From Bryobacter sp. (lineage in GTDB: Bacteria; Acidobacteriota; Terriglobia; Bryobacterales; Bryobacteraceae): a stretch of 53,500 nucleotides of DNA. Shown piece by piece: positions 33,342 to 41,436 of the stretch (position 1 is its first letter; the number at the start of each line of letters is the position of its first letter). The notes under the pieces were generated by a model that saw only the letters and a program-made list of their open reading frames with translations, searched no databases and was not told where the DNA came from. A program made the position numbers and the translations under genes. The DNA is taken from NCBI GenBank assembly GCA_022843625.1, contig JALHNH010000046.1:1-53500 (forward strand), written 5' to 3'.

Positions 33342-34535
33342 GATGCCTGCGATAAGCCTCGACGTGAAAACTTGCCCTGGTATGAAACCGAAGCCAAGGT
33401 TTTGAGGAAGGTCAAAGCCGACCTGGGAGCGGAGTCCAAGGCCTGGAAGTGGCTGCAAAAGGCGATCCATTGGGATTCTCCAGACTTAAAGACGGCCGCC
33501 ACCGAGCAGATCTTGGCCGAATACCCCGCGCCCGCCGGCAGCAAAGACGACGAGGGCACGCCGGAGATCAATGACTCCCGCTTGCTGCGCACGATGATAT
33601 GGCAAAGTTGGGTCAAGATCCAGGCGTCGCTCATGCTCTCGATCGACGGTAACCTTCGGTCTTTCTGGTATCAGGTCGTAAAGCCGTTTTATCGGCGCCA
33701 TAACCTGCTCGAGCATGGTCGCGGTCCCAAGAGCACGGGAGATGAAGTGGCGTCGACCATGAATGGAGCGCTGGCTGACTTCGTCTCTCGGCGAGTGTTC
33801 GAGTATGGTGGCGCCTTTCAGTTTCATTCGGCAGACATTTTCTGGCAGCGCGGCAAGGACCAGCCGCGCATCCTGTTGTTCTTCGAGAAGCGAGGCATGT
33901 ACGAGCTCTGCAAGTGGGCTTACAAGAACATCGCCAAGATCTCATACATGGCCTCACGCGGACAGCCCTCATTCCTGGAGCTGGAGAAGTTCTCCAAAGA
34001 CTTCGCCGACGGCAAGGTGGGCACGTTCATCGTGGGTGGCTTCCCGGACTGGGATCCGTTCGGGTGGAAGATCATGGAGGAACTGGACGCCAAGCTGCGC
34101 TTTCTGGGGCAACGCGTTGCCCGCGACAAGAAGACCGGCGAGTGGATTCAGTTCAAGGTGAAGACTTATATGCTGACCTCGGCCAAGCTCTTTACGGAAG
34201 AGGACATCGCCAGCGGTGACGACCTGAGTTTGTGGCCGAAGGAGTATCAGGGGCAGATTCAGGCCTGGCTCGACAAGGGCGGCGGCGTCAACGGTAAGCC
34301 GATCGCCCTGAGCGTAGACGCCATCCCGGTGCCAAAGATGAAGGTTCAAATGGAGCGCTTCGTCGACTATGCGACCGGCGACCAGATGGACAGCAAGTAT
34401 GTCCGCATCAAACCCATAGATACCGACTCCATAAGGCATACTTTTCAGGACTTCAGCCTGGATGACGATAGGTATCGCATACACCCAAGGGACTTTGTGC
34501 TACCCAGCCCTATAGACGATACCTATGAGGCATAG
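33342..34535 (+). CDS. Spo11/TopoVI-A-like (Mini-A-like) Toprim protein
   Basis: 397 residues from the ATG at 33342. A winged-helix part contains LRSFWYQVVKPFYRRHNLLE, at the place of the catalytic Tyr in the 5Y-CAP domain of TopoVI-A/Spo11. It is followed by a Toprim domain: ILLFFEKRGMYELCKWAYKN (acidic residue and the EK.GM pattern of TopoVI-A), SRGQPSFLELEKFSKDF and FIVGGFPDWDPFGWKIMEEL (D-x-D-P-(F/Y)-G). No TopoVI-B subunit is nearby. Stand-alone TopoVI-A relatives on bacterial mobile elements have been called Mini-A. It likely nicks, cuts or joins DNA; the iteron-like repeats at its 3' end point to replication or partition. Confidence 0.7.
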   Translation, partial: DACDKPRRENLPWYETEAKVLRKVKADLGAESKAWKWLQKAIHWDSPDLKTAATEQILAEYPAPAGSKDDEGTPEINDSRLLRTMIWQSWVKIQASLMLSIDGNLRSFWYQVVKPFYRRHNLLEHGRGPKSTGDEVASTMNGALADFVSRRVFEYGGAFQFHSADIFWQRGKDQPRILLFFEKRGMYELCKWAYKNIAKISYMASRGQPSFLELEKFSKDFADGKVGTFIVGGFPDWDPFGWKIMEELDAKLRFLGQRVARDKKTGEWIQFKVKTYMLTSAKLFTEEDIASGDDLSLWPKEYQGQIQAWLDKGGGVNGKPIALSVDAIPVPKMKVQMERFVDYATGDQMDSKYVRIKPIDTDSIRHTFQDFSLDDDRYRIHPRDFVLPSPIDDTYEA

Positions 34536-34737
34536 AGACGGATTTTTCGCCAAATATTGGTTTTTTGGTTCTATAGCTGATAGCTATCGTATGCAGGTTG
34601 GGCTTTCCACACCCGTGGCGGAAACGCTGAGACGCTATTCGATAGGTATCGCATACAAAACTAAAAAAACCGCACATACTGCTGGCAGTTTTGGGGGCCG
34701 TGGCAGCCTTCCCTAAGTTCGATACCTATCGGCTACA
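34466..34737. repeat. Iteron-like repeats, core CGATA(GG/CC)TATCG
   Basis: CGATAGGTATCGCATACA occurs identically at 34466-34483 and 34640-34657. Related units are CGATACCTATCGGCTACA (34720-34737), TGATAGCTATCGTATGCA (34578-34595) and CGATACCTAT (34517-34526). The first lies in the 3' end of the Mini-A-like gene, the others in the spacer behind it, which also has T- and A-runs (34555-34566, 34657-34670). Candidate replication origin or operator. Confidence 0.6.
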
Positions 34738-34792
34738 GGGCCTGGCGAAGAAGTGCCCTTAGGTCTTCTCAGGGAGCTGAACGGCAAAAAGG

Positions 34793-35218
34793 TTAGAGGT
34801 GCAGGGAGCGCGTTGGAACCAGAACCTGCCGGCCTCTGGCGTCCTTTCTAGCTGTGGAAGTCACTGTTGGAACGGTAGGCGTCTGAGTGGCAACTGGCGG
34901 TGTCTGAGGTGTAGTGCCTGGCACAGATTCTTTGGGGACGATGGGTTGGACAGTAAAGCCAGCCTCCACGATTTCACCGCGTTTGAGCTTACCTTGAAGC
35001 ACGGCGTAGGCTCCGTGTGGGGAGGCGTCCACTTTTGCCAGGACATCGCGGTAGCTCTTCGCCTTGAGCTGAACTGAAAGATTAACTCCGTCACACTTGA
35101 GTTTTATCGTGACCAGGGCCTTTGCGGCTCCTGGCTGTCCCAAAGGCGGCAAAATATCTCGGGGCAGCAAGTGACCTTGAATCGGAACAGTCACTTTGAG
35201 ACTGGGCACCTCAATCAT
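34793..35218 (-). CDS. FinO/ProQ C-terminal-like protein
   Basis: 141 residues from the ATG at 35218, with GAGAGAGG upstream. ALVTIKLKCDGVNLSVQLKA then KSYRDVLAKVDASPHGAYAV and LQGKLKRGEIVEAGFTVQPI resemble the small beta domain annotated in plasmid fertility-inhibition (FinO-like) proteins of the pattern KS.RK.L..I.......V.LQGKL. The tail is Thr/Pro-rich and basic. The RNA-binding FinO core itself is not visible, so the function may be general nucleic-acid binding. It fits a plasmid-derived block. Confidence 0.45.
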   Translation of the reverse strand: MIEVPSLKVTVPIQGHLLPRDILPPLGQPGAAKALVTIKLKCDGVNLSVQLKAKSYRDVLAKVDASPHGAYAVLQGKLKRGEIVEAGFTVQPIVPKESVPGTTPQTPPVATQTPTVPTVTSTARKDARGRQVLVPTRSLHL

Positions 35219-35654
35219 CGGCAAACCTCTCTCTTGCTGCAGCTTTGATGCCGCGATTTTCCCAACTAGCGGACTGAATTCTAAGACCAAGGATGCCGAA
35301 AATCCTATCGAACGGCGGTTGTGTCAGCGCGCTCCGTGCAAATTTGCCTACGATCCCTATTTTGACTACATCGTGAGAGGAACGATCCACCCTGCGTTCA
35401 GCTCTAAGGGTTACTTATAGTCTTGAACGCAGGGTCTGATGTTGGTCGATTTGAGCCTGATGGCAAAGGGATCGTGCGATTTCTGGGGCGCGCAGGTTGT
35501 TCAGGGTGACTAGCTGGCCGGCGGGTGAACAGCAAGCCTGTTCACGCTGTTCAAAGTAGCTGTTCACGAGAGGTGGCGTGAACAGGGGCAAAGTGAGTGA
35601 ATCTTTTTCATTTCAAGGGGCGGAGGCTGTTCAGGGGATTCGAAGAGGCTGTTC
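35219..35654. other. 436-bp spacer leading into the heptamer array
   Basis: No gene seen. The right half (from 35526) holds seven exact TGAACAG/CTGTTCA heptamers; the last overlaps the start codon of the HTH protein gene. The left half (35219-35500) shows nothing I can name beyond a near-match TTGTTCA at about 35498. Confidence 0.5.
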
Positions 35655-36347
35655 ATGGAACTGTTCATTACCCTTCGAGAAGCGGCCGATTTGGCCGGTG
35701 TGAGTCGTCCGACCCTGTTCAGAGCTGTTCAGCGTGCTGAGCTTCCTGTGCGGACCGAGATGGTCGGCAAAGTCAAGAAAATACTGGTCTCGCGTGAAGA
35801 CGTCCAGGCTTGGAGCTGTTCACGATCTGCCAGTGAACAGCCTGAACAGGGGGATGAACAGGCTTTTGAACAGGGCGGTGAACAGGCTGCACAGGCTCGT
35901 GAACAGGATGAACAGCTTGAACAGGTGCCTTTGCTCGCGCATCTGGACCTGGTTCGGCTTTTGGAGTCGACCCAGCTGAGGCTGCTGGATGCGACCGAGA
36001 GAGCCCACCGCGCGGAGCGTCAGGCGGATGTGGTTCGGATGGAGTTGCTGGCCACCAGAAATTGCCTGACCGAGCATGCCGAGTCAATTCACGAGAAAGA
36101 AGCGTCTCTACGCCATCATGAGGAGCTGCGTGCCCAGAACCGTCAACTGCAAGAGCGGTGGGACCAGGAGCGGGCAGAACAAGAAAGGCGACTGGCGGAG
36201 CTGGAAGCAGAGAACGCCTCCCGTCTGAGCTTATATGAGCAAGAAAAGCAGCAATGGGCTCTGGAGCTTGAGACTTCTAAGACCCGAGTGAACTGGCTTG
36301 AGAAGAGAGTGCCGCGCTGGGTGCGTGGCCTGTTCGGCGCCCAGTAG
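35655..36347 (+). CDS. KfrA-like HTH / coiled-coil DNA-binding protein
   Basis: 230 residues. An excisionase/MerR-type helix-turn-helix (ITLREAADLAGVSRPTLFRA, then VKKILVSREDVQAW; residues 3-56) is followed by a Glu-Gln repeat region (about 58-92) and a long coiled coil (about 95-222: LEAENASRLSLYEQEKQQWA). This layout, N-terminal HTH plus extended coiled coil, is that of plasmid KfrA proteins, which bind repeats at their own promoter and form filaments helping partition. The gene is embedded in the TGAACAG array and its start codon overlaps a heptamer, suggesting self-control. The Glu-Gln pairs are a by-product of GAACAG in frame. Confidence 0.65.
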   Translation: MELFITLREAADLAGVSRPTLFRAVQRAELPVRTEMVGKVKKILVSREDVQAWSCSRSASEQPEQGDEQAFEQGGEQAAQAREQDEQLEQVPLLAHLDLVRLLESTQLRLLDATERAHRAERQADVVRMELLATRNCLTEHAESIHEKEASLRHHEELRAQNRQLQERWDQERAEQERRLAELEAENASRLSLYEQEKQQWALELETSKTRVNWLEKRVPRWVRGLFGAQ

Positions 36348-36449
36348 TTTTTCAAAGGCTGTTCATGCTGTTCAGTCGTGGTGAACAGCATGAACAGGTT
36401 CGCGAACTTCTCTGAACAGCTCGGTGAACAGTCTCGGAAGCCGTTATTC

Positions 36450-36468
36450 CCCCGTTTAAAAAACGGGG
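36450..36468. terminator. Bidirectional terminator between convergent genes
   Basis: CCCCGTTT, AAA loop, AAACGGGG: a perfect 8-bp hairpin adjoining the primase stop and downstream of the KfrA-like gene. Confidence 0.6.
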
Positions 36469-39400
36469 TCAGTTCACGTGAACAGCCTGAACAGGCGGGT
36501 GAACAGACCGCTGAACAGCTTCATGAACAGGTTGAACAAGTCCGTGAACAGGTGGGCCGCGGCGTTGCTGTGGGTTTCCATGAGGGTCGCTGGGGGTGGG
36601 TAAGAGTTCGATGTTTTGGAGGACGGTTGAGAACCCCGGGCTGCTGCTGAGGGCGGCGCGGAGGGTGAGGATCTCCGCTTCCGAGCGTAGCTTGACGCGG
36701 TTGAAGCGTTCTCGAATTTGACGGTCGGAGATGCCCGTTTTAGTTCGCAGGGCGGTGAGAGTGACGAGCTGGCCGGCGCGGCGGAGTTCGACGGCGGCCG
36801 CGGTGAGAACGTCTTCGAGATCGGCGCGTTGGCCGGTCAGCTGGTCGGCTACGATGGCCTCTAAGGCGTAGGAAGAAAGAATCAGCACATCCAGACGTCG
36901 TATGTGGGGCGAGGAGTTTCTAAAAAGCTTGCCTTGCTCGGGTTTATCGTTGCCGGTGTTCCAGGGGCGTCCGCGACCTACGGCCTGGCGGACTTCGCCG
37001 GCGGTGAGCTCGAGCCAGCGGGCGTCGAGGCGATGATCCAGGTAGCCACGCCGGCCGCGATTTATAGACTTGCCGGACCGGTCTTGGATTTTTGTGTAAG
37101 TGATCTGGCTGTTGTTTTGCAGCAGAGGGGAGTCGCCCCAGATGGCTTGCGCTTCTTCGAAGAAGCCATGAGGATTGGGCTTGAAATCGCCGGCGACAAT
37201 CAGAAAACGAACGGATTCCATTTCGTTGGAGCCGGTCTGGTTGCCGTAGTGGCGAGCGTTGATGCCGGGGAATAGGTTTTCGATCTCTTCCCGGACGGTG
37301 CCGCCGGCGACCAAGCCCCAATCTGCGGGAGACTCGTGGGGGTGATGGGCCTTTCGAGCTTGCAGGGCCCTCGCGATCTGCTCCACGAGCTTGCTGGAGC
37401 CTTTGAGAGTGTAGGGGCCGACGGGTATCTGGGCGACTTTGGTGCGGTTGGGCATAGTGACTCGACCATGGAAAACTTGGACCTGGGCGTTGGGGAAGAG
37501 GCGTTGGTATTGCTGGGCGCTGTTGCCGGCATTCAGAAGAATCAGGGTTTTGCCGGTGAAATCGACTTTGGCGCGGGTCCAGAACGAAATGCCGTCCGGT
37601 TTGAGGTGGACCATGGGATTCCAGGTGGGTTGGCCGCGTTGAGCGAGTTCTTCGCTCAGCCGTTGTGCCAGCTTTAAAAATCCGCGGTGGGGGATGTCGG
37701 AGCGGACTTCTCCGAGAGGGCTCAGCGGGTGAGGGTCTTTGGCTTGAAGCGCCATCTCCAGGTCGGAGCCAAGGACCTCAAGGCCACCGGCTTTGGCGGC
37801 CAGAGCATCCTGGAGCGCCTCGCCGTTGAGGCGCGGAGCATCGTGCGGGAAACGCTTGGGTGCAATGGTCGGCAAGACGGCCCAGAGACCTTCGAGGAGA
37901 GGAAGAAGGGGAGCATACTCCAGATCTCTTTGAGCCCAGAGAATGGCCTTGCGGAGCTGGTCGGTGTCGAGAAAGGTCTGGTCGACCATGACCTTTTCCA
38001 GGTCCAGGTCATCGAGGATGATGGTGGAGAGACGCGCCACGACGGACGGGTCGCGCAACGAATTGGCGTTGTAGAGATGGCGGTCTTTGGTGGTCGTTTT
38101 TTGAGTGAGCAAGAACGGCAGGGCGGGGTCGCGGGAGAAGTTATTCGCGCAGTCGTCGCGTTGGGGACAGGTTTCGCAGGCCAGTTTGGTGGGAGCGCCA
38201 GCGTTGACTACGGTGAGCATACGACGCGGCTCGCGGCATGGTGACTTGGGGGTGGGTTCCCCATTTACAAAACCGTAGGTGGCGCCGTAGTGGCGGGCCC
38301 AACCAGAGGTTCCCGTAAATTGTTCGCCCTGCTCGTGACGGGGGGTAAAGAGGCCGATTTGACCCTTGAGCTTGCCGGCGTCGTAGAGTTCGTTGACCAG
38401 CTCTACGGCCAGGTGGGTTTTGCCGCCGCCCATTTCCAGTGCCATATGGTGAACGGTTCCGCGTGGGGCAGTGAGTGCGGCTTCGAGCCAGGGCCTGGCC
38501 GCGGTCCGCGCCTCTTCCATCGTCTCAAAGGGTTTTGTGACGGGTTGAGGGGGCTCGGGCTGGTAGGGGAGGCGGTTCAACTGAGCATGGGGCGCGCTGG
38601 GATGGGCTAGAAAATCGTCGATTTTGCCGAAGCCTTCGGGCCAGTGGGCGGTCTCGACAGCAAAACCGGCTTTGTGGAGGCGTGGTTGGAGTTCTTCGGT
38701 GGTTTTGCGACCGGCTTTGTCGGGGTCCAGGGCCAGAAGAACGCGGCGCAGGCCCAGCTGCTCGAGCGACGCGGATAGTCCGGCGTGGGCGGTGGCGCCG
38801 GGTATGGCCAGGACGGTGACGGATTCGCCAAAGATGCGCGGCCAGAGAGTGCCCACCAGGTCGGCCTTGATAGGGCCCTCTACTACGATGGCCAGCGTAG
38901 CCGTCTTAGACCCAAAGATATGAATAGGAGCGCCGGTGGTGGCGGTGCTGTGACGGGCTTTCCACCAGAGGAAGCGGGACTTTTCCTGGTCGATCAGACG
39001 GACCTTGCAGGCCACGATGCGGTTGTTTGTGTCGTGGATGGGGACGAGCAGGCCGGGGACGTCGGAACAGATGAGGCCGCCTGGAGCCTTCTTGGAGGGT
39101 TGTAGGAAGGGCAGGGATTGGGCCGCCTCTTTGCCCACGGCGGCGATGGCGGCGTCCGCAATGGCCGTTCGGAGCGTCCAGGAGGTGGGCGCGCTGCGGT
39201 AGCCTCGGGTTTCCCAGGCGGCGATGTGTTCTTGGGTCAGGCCTCTCTGGGTTAGATGCTCGCGCTCCTGGTGGCGCAAGTTGATAAGGGAGAGGGCGGC
39301 GCGGTAGGCGCGGTCGAGCAGGTCGGGCTCCAGGGCGGTGCTGGTCGAGGCTTTAATACCGATGCGTAAGGGAACAGCGGGGCGGTCCAGGTTGAGGTGG

Positions 39401-39618
39401 TTCAAGAGATCGTCGTGGCTGCCGTCGTGGCGCGAAACGACGCCAGAGACTCCGCAGCCCATGCAATGGAAACCGCCGTTCTCGAAGATGGCGAAGCTAG
39501 GGGTGGATTCGTGGTGGTACGGGCAGCAGCATACAAGTTTGCGCCCCCCCTTGTAGCCAACGATTTTGGCTTTGTGGAGCTTACCGGATTGCCTTAGCGC
39601 TTCCAGTGCGGCCACCAT
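36469..39618 (-). CDS. Primase-helicase fusion protein
   Basis: 1049 residues. A CHC2 zinc finger (C32-PY-H35 ... C52-MG-C55), a Toprim domain with E247 in VVEGPIKAD and D298-x-D300 in LLALDPDKAG, then an ATPase with Walker A ALEMGGGKTH (about 393-402), Walker B LSTIILDDLDLE and a late GEVRQAVGRGRPW arginine-finger motif of superfamily 2 type. Family logic: it synthesises primers and unwinds DNA for a plasmid or phage-plasmid replicon. The extreme C-terminus (VHGLVQPVHEAVQRSVHPPV) is low-complexity because the gene end lies in the TGAACAG array read antisense. Confidence 0.8.
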   Translation of the reverse strand: MVAALEALRQSGKLHKAKIVGYKGGRKLVCCCPYHHESTPSFAIFENGGFHCMGCGVSGVVSRHDGSHDDLLNHLNLDRPAVPLRIGIKASTSTALEPDLLDRAYRAALSLINLRHQEREHLTQRGLTQEHIAAWETRGYRSAPTSWTLRTAIADAAIAAVGKEAAQSLPFLQPSKKAPGGLICSDVPGLLVPIHDTNNRIVACKVRLIDQEKSRFLWWKARHSTATTGAPIHIFGSKTATLAIVVEGPIKADLVGTLWPRIFGESVTVLAIPGATAHAGLSASLEQLGLRRVLLALDPDKAGRKTTEELQPRLHKAGFAVETAHWPEGFGKIDDFLAHPSAPHAQLNRLPYQPEPPQPVTKPFETMEEARTAARPWLEAALTAPRGTVHHMALEMGGGKTHLAVELVNELYDAGKLKGQIGLFTPRHEQGEQFTGTSGWARHYGATYGFVNGEPTPKSPCREPRRMLTVVNAGAPTKLACETCPQRDDCANNFSRDPALPFLLTQKTTTKDRHLYNANSLRDPSVVARLSTIILDDLDLEKVMVDQTFLDTDQLRKAILWAQRDLEYAPLLPLLEGLWAVLPTIAPKRFPHDAPRLNGEALQDALAAKAGGLEVLGSDLEMALQAKDPHPLSPLGEVRSDIPHRGFLKLAQRLSEELAQRGQPTWNPMVHLKPDGISFWTRAKVDFTGKTLILLNAGNSAQQYQRLFPNAQVQVFHGRVTMPNRTKVAQIPVGPYTLKGSSKLVEQIARALQARKAHHPHESPADWGLVAGGTVREEIENLFPGINARHYGNQTGSNEMESVRFLIVAGDFKPNPHGFFEEAQAIWGDSPLLQNNSQITYTKIQDRSGKSINRGRRGYLDHRLDARWLELTAGEVRQAVGRGRPWNTGNDKPEQGKLFRNSSPHIRRLDVLILSSYALEAIVADQLTGQRADLEDVLTAAAVELRRAGQLVTLTALRTKTGISDRQIRERFNRVKLRSEAEILTLRAALSSSPGFSTVLQNIELLPTPSDPHGNPQQRRGPPVHGLVQPVHEAVQRSVHPPVQAVHVN

Positions 39619-39831
39619 GGGCTAGGGGCGCACCTTGGGGCACGGGTCAATGGGCTTGAGTGGGGCGGAGCGGCCGTGAGGGCATGCCAGGGCAAGGACT
39701 TCGCGTTGAATGCTTTTCACAAGTTTTTTCTCTCCGGAGGCAATAAAACACTAGACCGGTGAGCATCCTTGTGGTAACCTGAGGGCAAGTTTTTGTTTTC
39801 TCAGGTTGGTGGGTTTGCTCACCAGCTACGT

Positions 39832-39862
39832 AAAAGACTCGGTTGTCCGCCGGGTCTTTTTT
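39832..39862 (+). terminator. Terminator-like hairpin
   Basis: AAAAGACTCGG pairs with CCGGGTCTTTT (one T-G pair) and is followed by TTTT. Confidence 0.55.
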
Positions 39863-40114
39863 CGTTTCTAGCGCTCTTTTATGGTTTGCTGCGGCTCCTT
39901 GGGCGGAGGCAGGACATGACTGAACAGAGCCGTTCAGGCGTGACATGTCAGCATACCGTACTGAAGAGGATTCAACTAGCGAACAAACGGTCGAAAAGAT
40001 CAGAATAAATCGTCTTCACGGAATCTCTGATTGCGAAAATGAGACTTGCGGTTCCACTGCCCCCAGGGGTGTTGGATACAGATGAATGCAAATGTTTACA
40101 TTCAGGCTGTGGTT

Positions 40115-40135
40115 GTAGAAATTTGGTAGAAATCG
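40115..40135 (+). promoter_or_regulatory. Doubled GTAGAAAT motif, second locus
   Basis: GTAGAAATTTG then GTAGAAATCG, differing at one base from the copy at 2249-2269. It lies 140 bp before the XRE gene at 40276 and 7 bp before the next dyad. Confidence 0.4.
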
Positions 40136-40141
40136 CGGTGC

Positions 40142-40160
40142 TAGACAAGATCGTTGTCTA
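40142..40160. promoter_or_regulatory. TAGACAA-GATCG-TTGTCTA dyad, putative XRE operator
   Basis: Perfect 7-bp arms with a 5-bp centre, 116 bp upstream of an XRE regulator gene and in an A/T-rich context; phage-repressor-style operator. Confidence 0.45.
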
Positions 40161-40275
40161 AATTTGGACGCAGATCGGCAAAATATGCCGATTGACCGGG
40201 TGGCCCTCGCCGGGCTAACTTGGCTGCAGAATTCAATAGACAGCACTTCTGAATCGAATTGGAGGCTTGTAGATA

Positions 40276-40506
40276 GTGCCGAATAGTGGTGTTTTTCTTT
40301 TGGGTGTCAAGCGACTTCGTTTGGCTAGAAATTGGACTCAAAGGGAGTTGGGGGAGCGAATCGGCAAGTCCGCCAACGCGGTCTATCGTTACGAGCGAAG
40401 GCGTTGCAGTCCTCGTGGCGACCTGTTGAGGGTGTTAAGCATGGCATTCGGCTGTGAAGTGTGGGAGCTTTTCTTTGATCCGCTATCCCGGATGGAACCG
40501 TTTTAA
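40276..40506 (+). CDS. XRE-family regulator (76 aa)
   Basis: GTG start with GGAGG 10 nt upstream. KRLRLARNWTQRELGERIGK then SANAVYRYERRRCSPRGDLL is a full five-helix XRE domain making up nearly the whole protein. The gene converges with the larger XRE gene at 40503-41171 and overlaps its stop by 4 bp. Likely a repressor of the replicon block. Confidence 0.8.
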   Translation: MPNSGVFLLGVKRLRLARNWTQRELGERIGKSANAVYRYERRRCSPRGDLLRVLSMAFGCEVWELFFDPLSRMEPF

Positions 40507-41171
40507 GGGGCGGGCTCTTCGGGGCATTTCGGTAGGCGTGCAAGAATGATTTCCACCTTGTCCATGAGGCTCATTTGCATCAGAGTGAGCGCTTGCACGG
40601 AGTCCTCCAGCCTGGATAGCCGTTCCTCCAGGGCGTTGCCCGTATAGGGAACGGGCTTGGCCGCCAGGATGCGTTCCTTGATAGATGACGTGGGATTGAA
40701 GTCCGTGCCGAAAGCGTTGCGGAGCATCTGGATTTCGAACGCTGTTGGTTTCTGTCCGTTCAGTAGCTCTTGAATTCGGTCGGCTGAAAGGTCTGGAAGA
40801 ATGCGGACCAGCTGTCTGAGACTGAACCCTAGCAGTTTGAGAGCTGGCCTGGTGTATTTTTGCAGTTTGGCCAGAGGGAAGCGACTGAGCCAGGGGTCCG
40901 AGATTTCATTGAGCACTCCGCCTTCATAGTCCGGGAAGGGCGCGACCTGATAGAAGAACTGAGGGTCGACTTGGAAGGCCTCTGCCAGCTTTTGGGCCAT
41001 CTCCGGAGGCGGTTCTACTTCTCCAAGCTCCCAGCGAGCGAGGGTTACTCGATGAACGCCGAGTTTGTCGGCCAGGTCTTGTTGTGACCATTGTTCTTTT
41101 CGCCGGAGTGCGCGCACGCGGGAAACATTGATGCCGATCTGATGGACCGGCTGGCCCGAGGATTTTTTCAT
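40503..41171 (-). CDS. XRE-family regulator with C-terminal oligomerisation domain (222 aa)
   Basis: SRVRALRRKEQWSQQDLADK and LGVHRVTLARWELGEVEPPP form an N-terminal XRE HTH (about residues 17-70); residues 90-222 add a helical domain ending in a predicted coiled coil (LEERLSRLEDSVQALTLMQM). Transcribed away from the 41.4-kb XRE gene with the ACTACAA/TTGTAGT palindrome between, the layout of a phage or plasmid genetic switch. Confidence 0.8.
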   Translation of the reverse strand: MKKSSGQPVHQIGINVSRVRALRRKEQWSQQDLADKLGVHRVTLARWELGEVEPPPEMAQKLAEAFQVDPQFFYQVAPFPDYEGGVLNEISDPWLSRFPLAKLQKYTRPALKLLGFSLRQLVRILPDLSADRIQELLNGQKPTAFEIQMLRNAFGTDFNPTSSIKERILAAKPVPYTGNALEERLSRLEDSVQALTLMQMSLMDKVEIILARLPKCPEEPAP

Positions 41172-41224
41172 CTAATGATACCTTTCAGGCGGGCTCTTTG
41201 GATACCCGCGGTCTGTTAAGTGAT

Positions 41225-41239
41225 ACTACAAATTGTAGT
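41225..41239. promoter_or_regulatory. ACTACAA-A-TTGTAGT palindrome, putative operator
   Basis: Perfect 7-bp arms around one base, 53 bp upstream of the 222-aa XRE gene on the divergent side. Confidence 0.5.
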
Positions 41240-41341
41240 GCAGGATCTAGCCGGGTACCGGTGTATACCTGTTCTATGATTAACTCTTACAAACAGGGCA
41301 TAGATGGCGGGATTCTCGGGTTATCTGCCCGTGCAACCGAT

Positions 41342-41363
41342 GTAGACATTGAATGTCGATTGT
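41342..41363 (+). repeat. Direct repeat with GACATT/AATGTC dyad, copy A
   Basis: GTAGACATT-G-AATGTCGATTGT. An identical sequence except for the central base lies at 41685-41706; the two flank the small XRE gene. Each contains a 13-bp palindrome. Confidence 0.6.
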
Positions 41364-41436
41364 AGTCCTGTAGCGCATCAGGTATTCTCTAAGGGGAGCT
41401 AAATTCCGCCAGGCGGAGAGAAGGGAAGACAAGTCT

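Larger units (their letters stand above)
35526..36551. repeat. Array of 31 TGAACAG heptamers
   Basis: Exact TGAACAG (or CTGTTCA) begins at 35526, 35538, 35547, 35560, 35579, 35627, 35649, 35661, 35715, 35725, 35816, 35834, 35843, 35855, 35867, 35879, 35900, 35909, 35918, 36359, 36368, 36382, 36391, 36413, 36425, 36479, 36488, 36500, 36512, 36524 and 36545. Spacings cluster at 9, 12 and near 10 bp, about one helical turn. Sites before 35830 are mostly in CTGTTCA orientation, later ones mostly TGAACAG. The array runs through spacers, the 5' third of the HTH gene (where it encodes Glu-Gln pairs) and the 3' end of the primase gene. Confidence 0.9.
39619..40275. other. 657-bp gene-free regulatory stretch
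   Basis: No gene seen. It contains AACCTGAG/CTCAGGTT (about 39776-39807), a terminator-like stem, an isolated TGAACAG (39920-39926) in TGAACAGAGCCGTTCA, TGAATG/CATTCA flanking an A/T-rich 10-mer (40083-40104), the GTAGAAAT motif and a TAGACAA/TTGTCTA dyad. Several look like operators for the neighbouring XRE genes. Confidence 0.5.

Noticed and set aside
35834..36551. CRISPR-like array suggested by regularly spaced short repeats
   Set aside because: Units are only 7 bp, lie in both orientations, have no unique 30-bp spacers and run through coding sequence; no cas genes are present.
36378..36650. 90-aa plus-strand frame rich in Glu-Gln
   Set aside because: It is a by-product of the heptamer array and lies antisense to the primase 3' end; no ribosome site.
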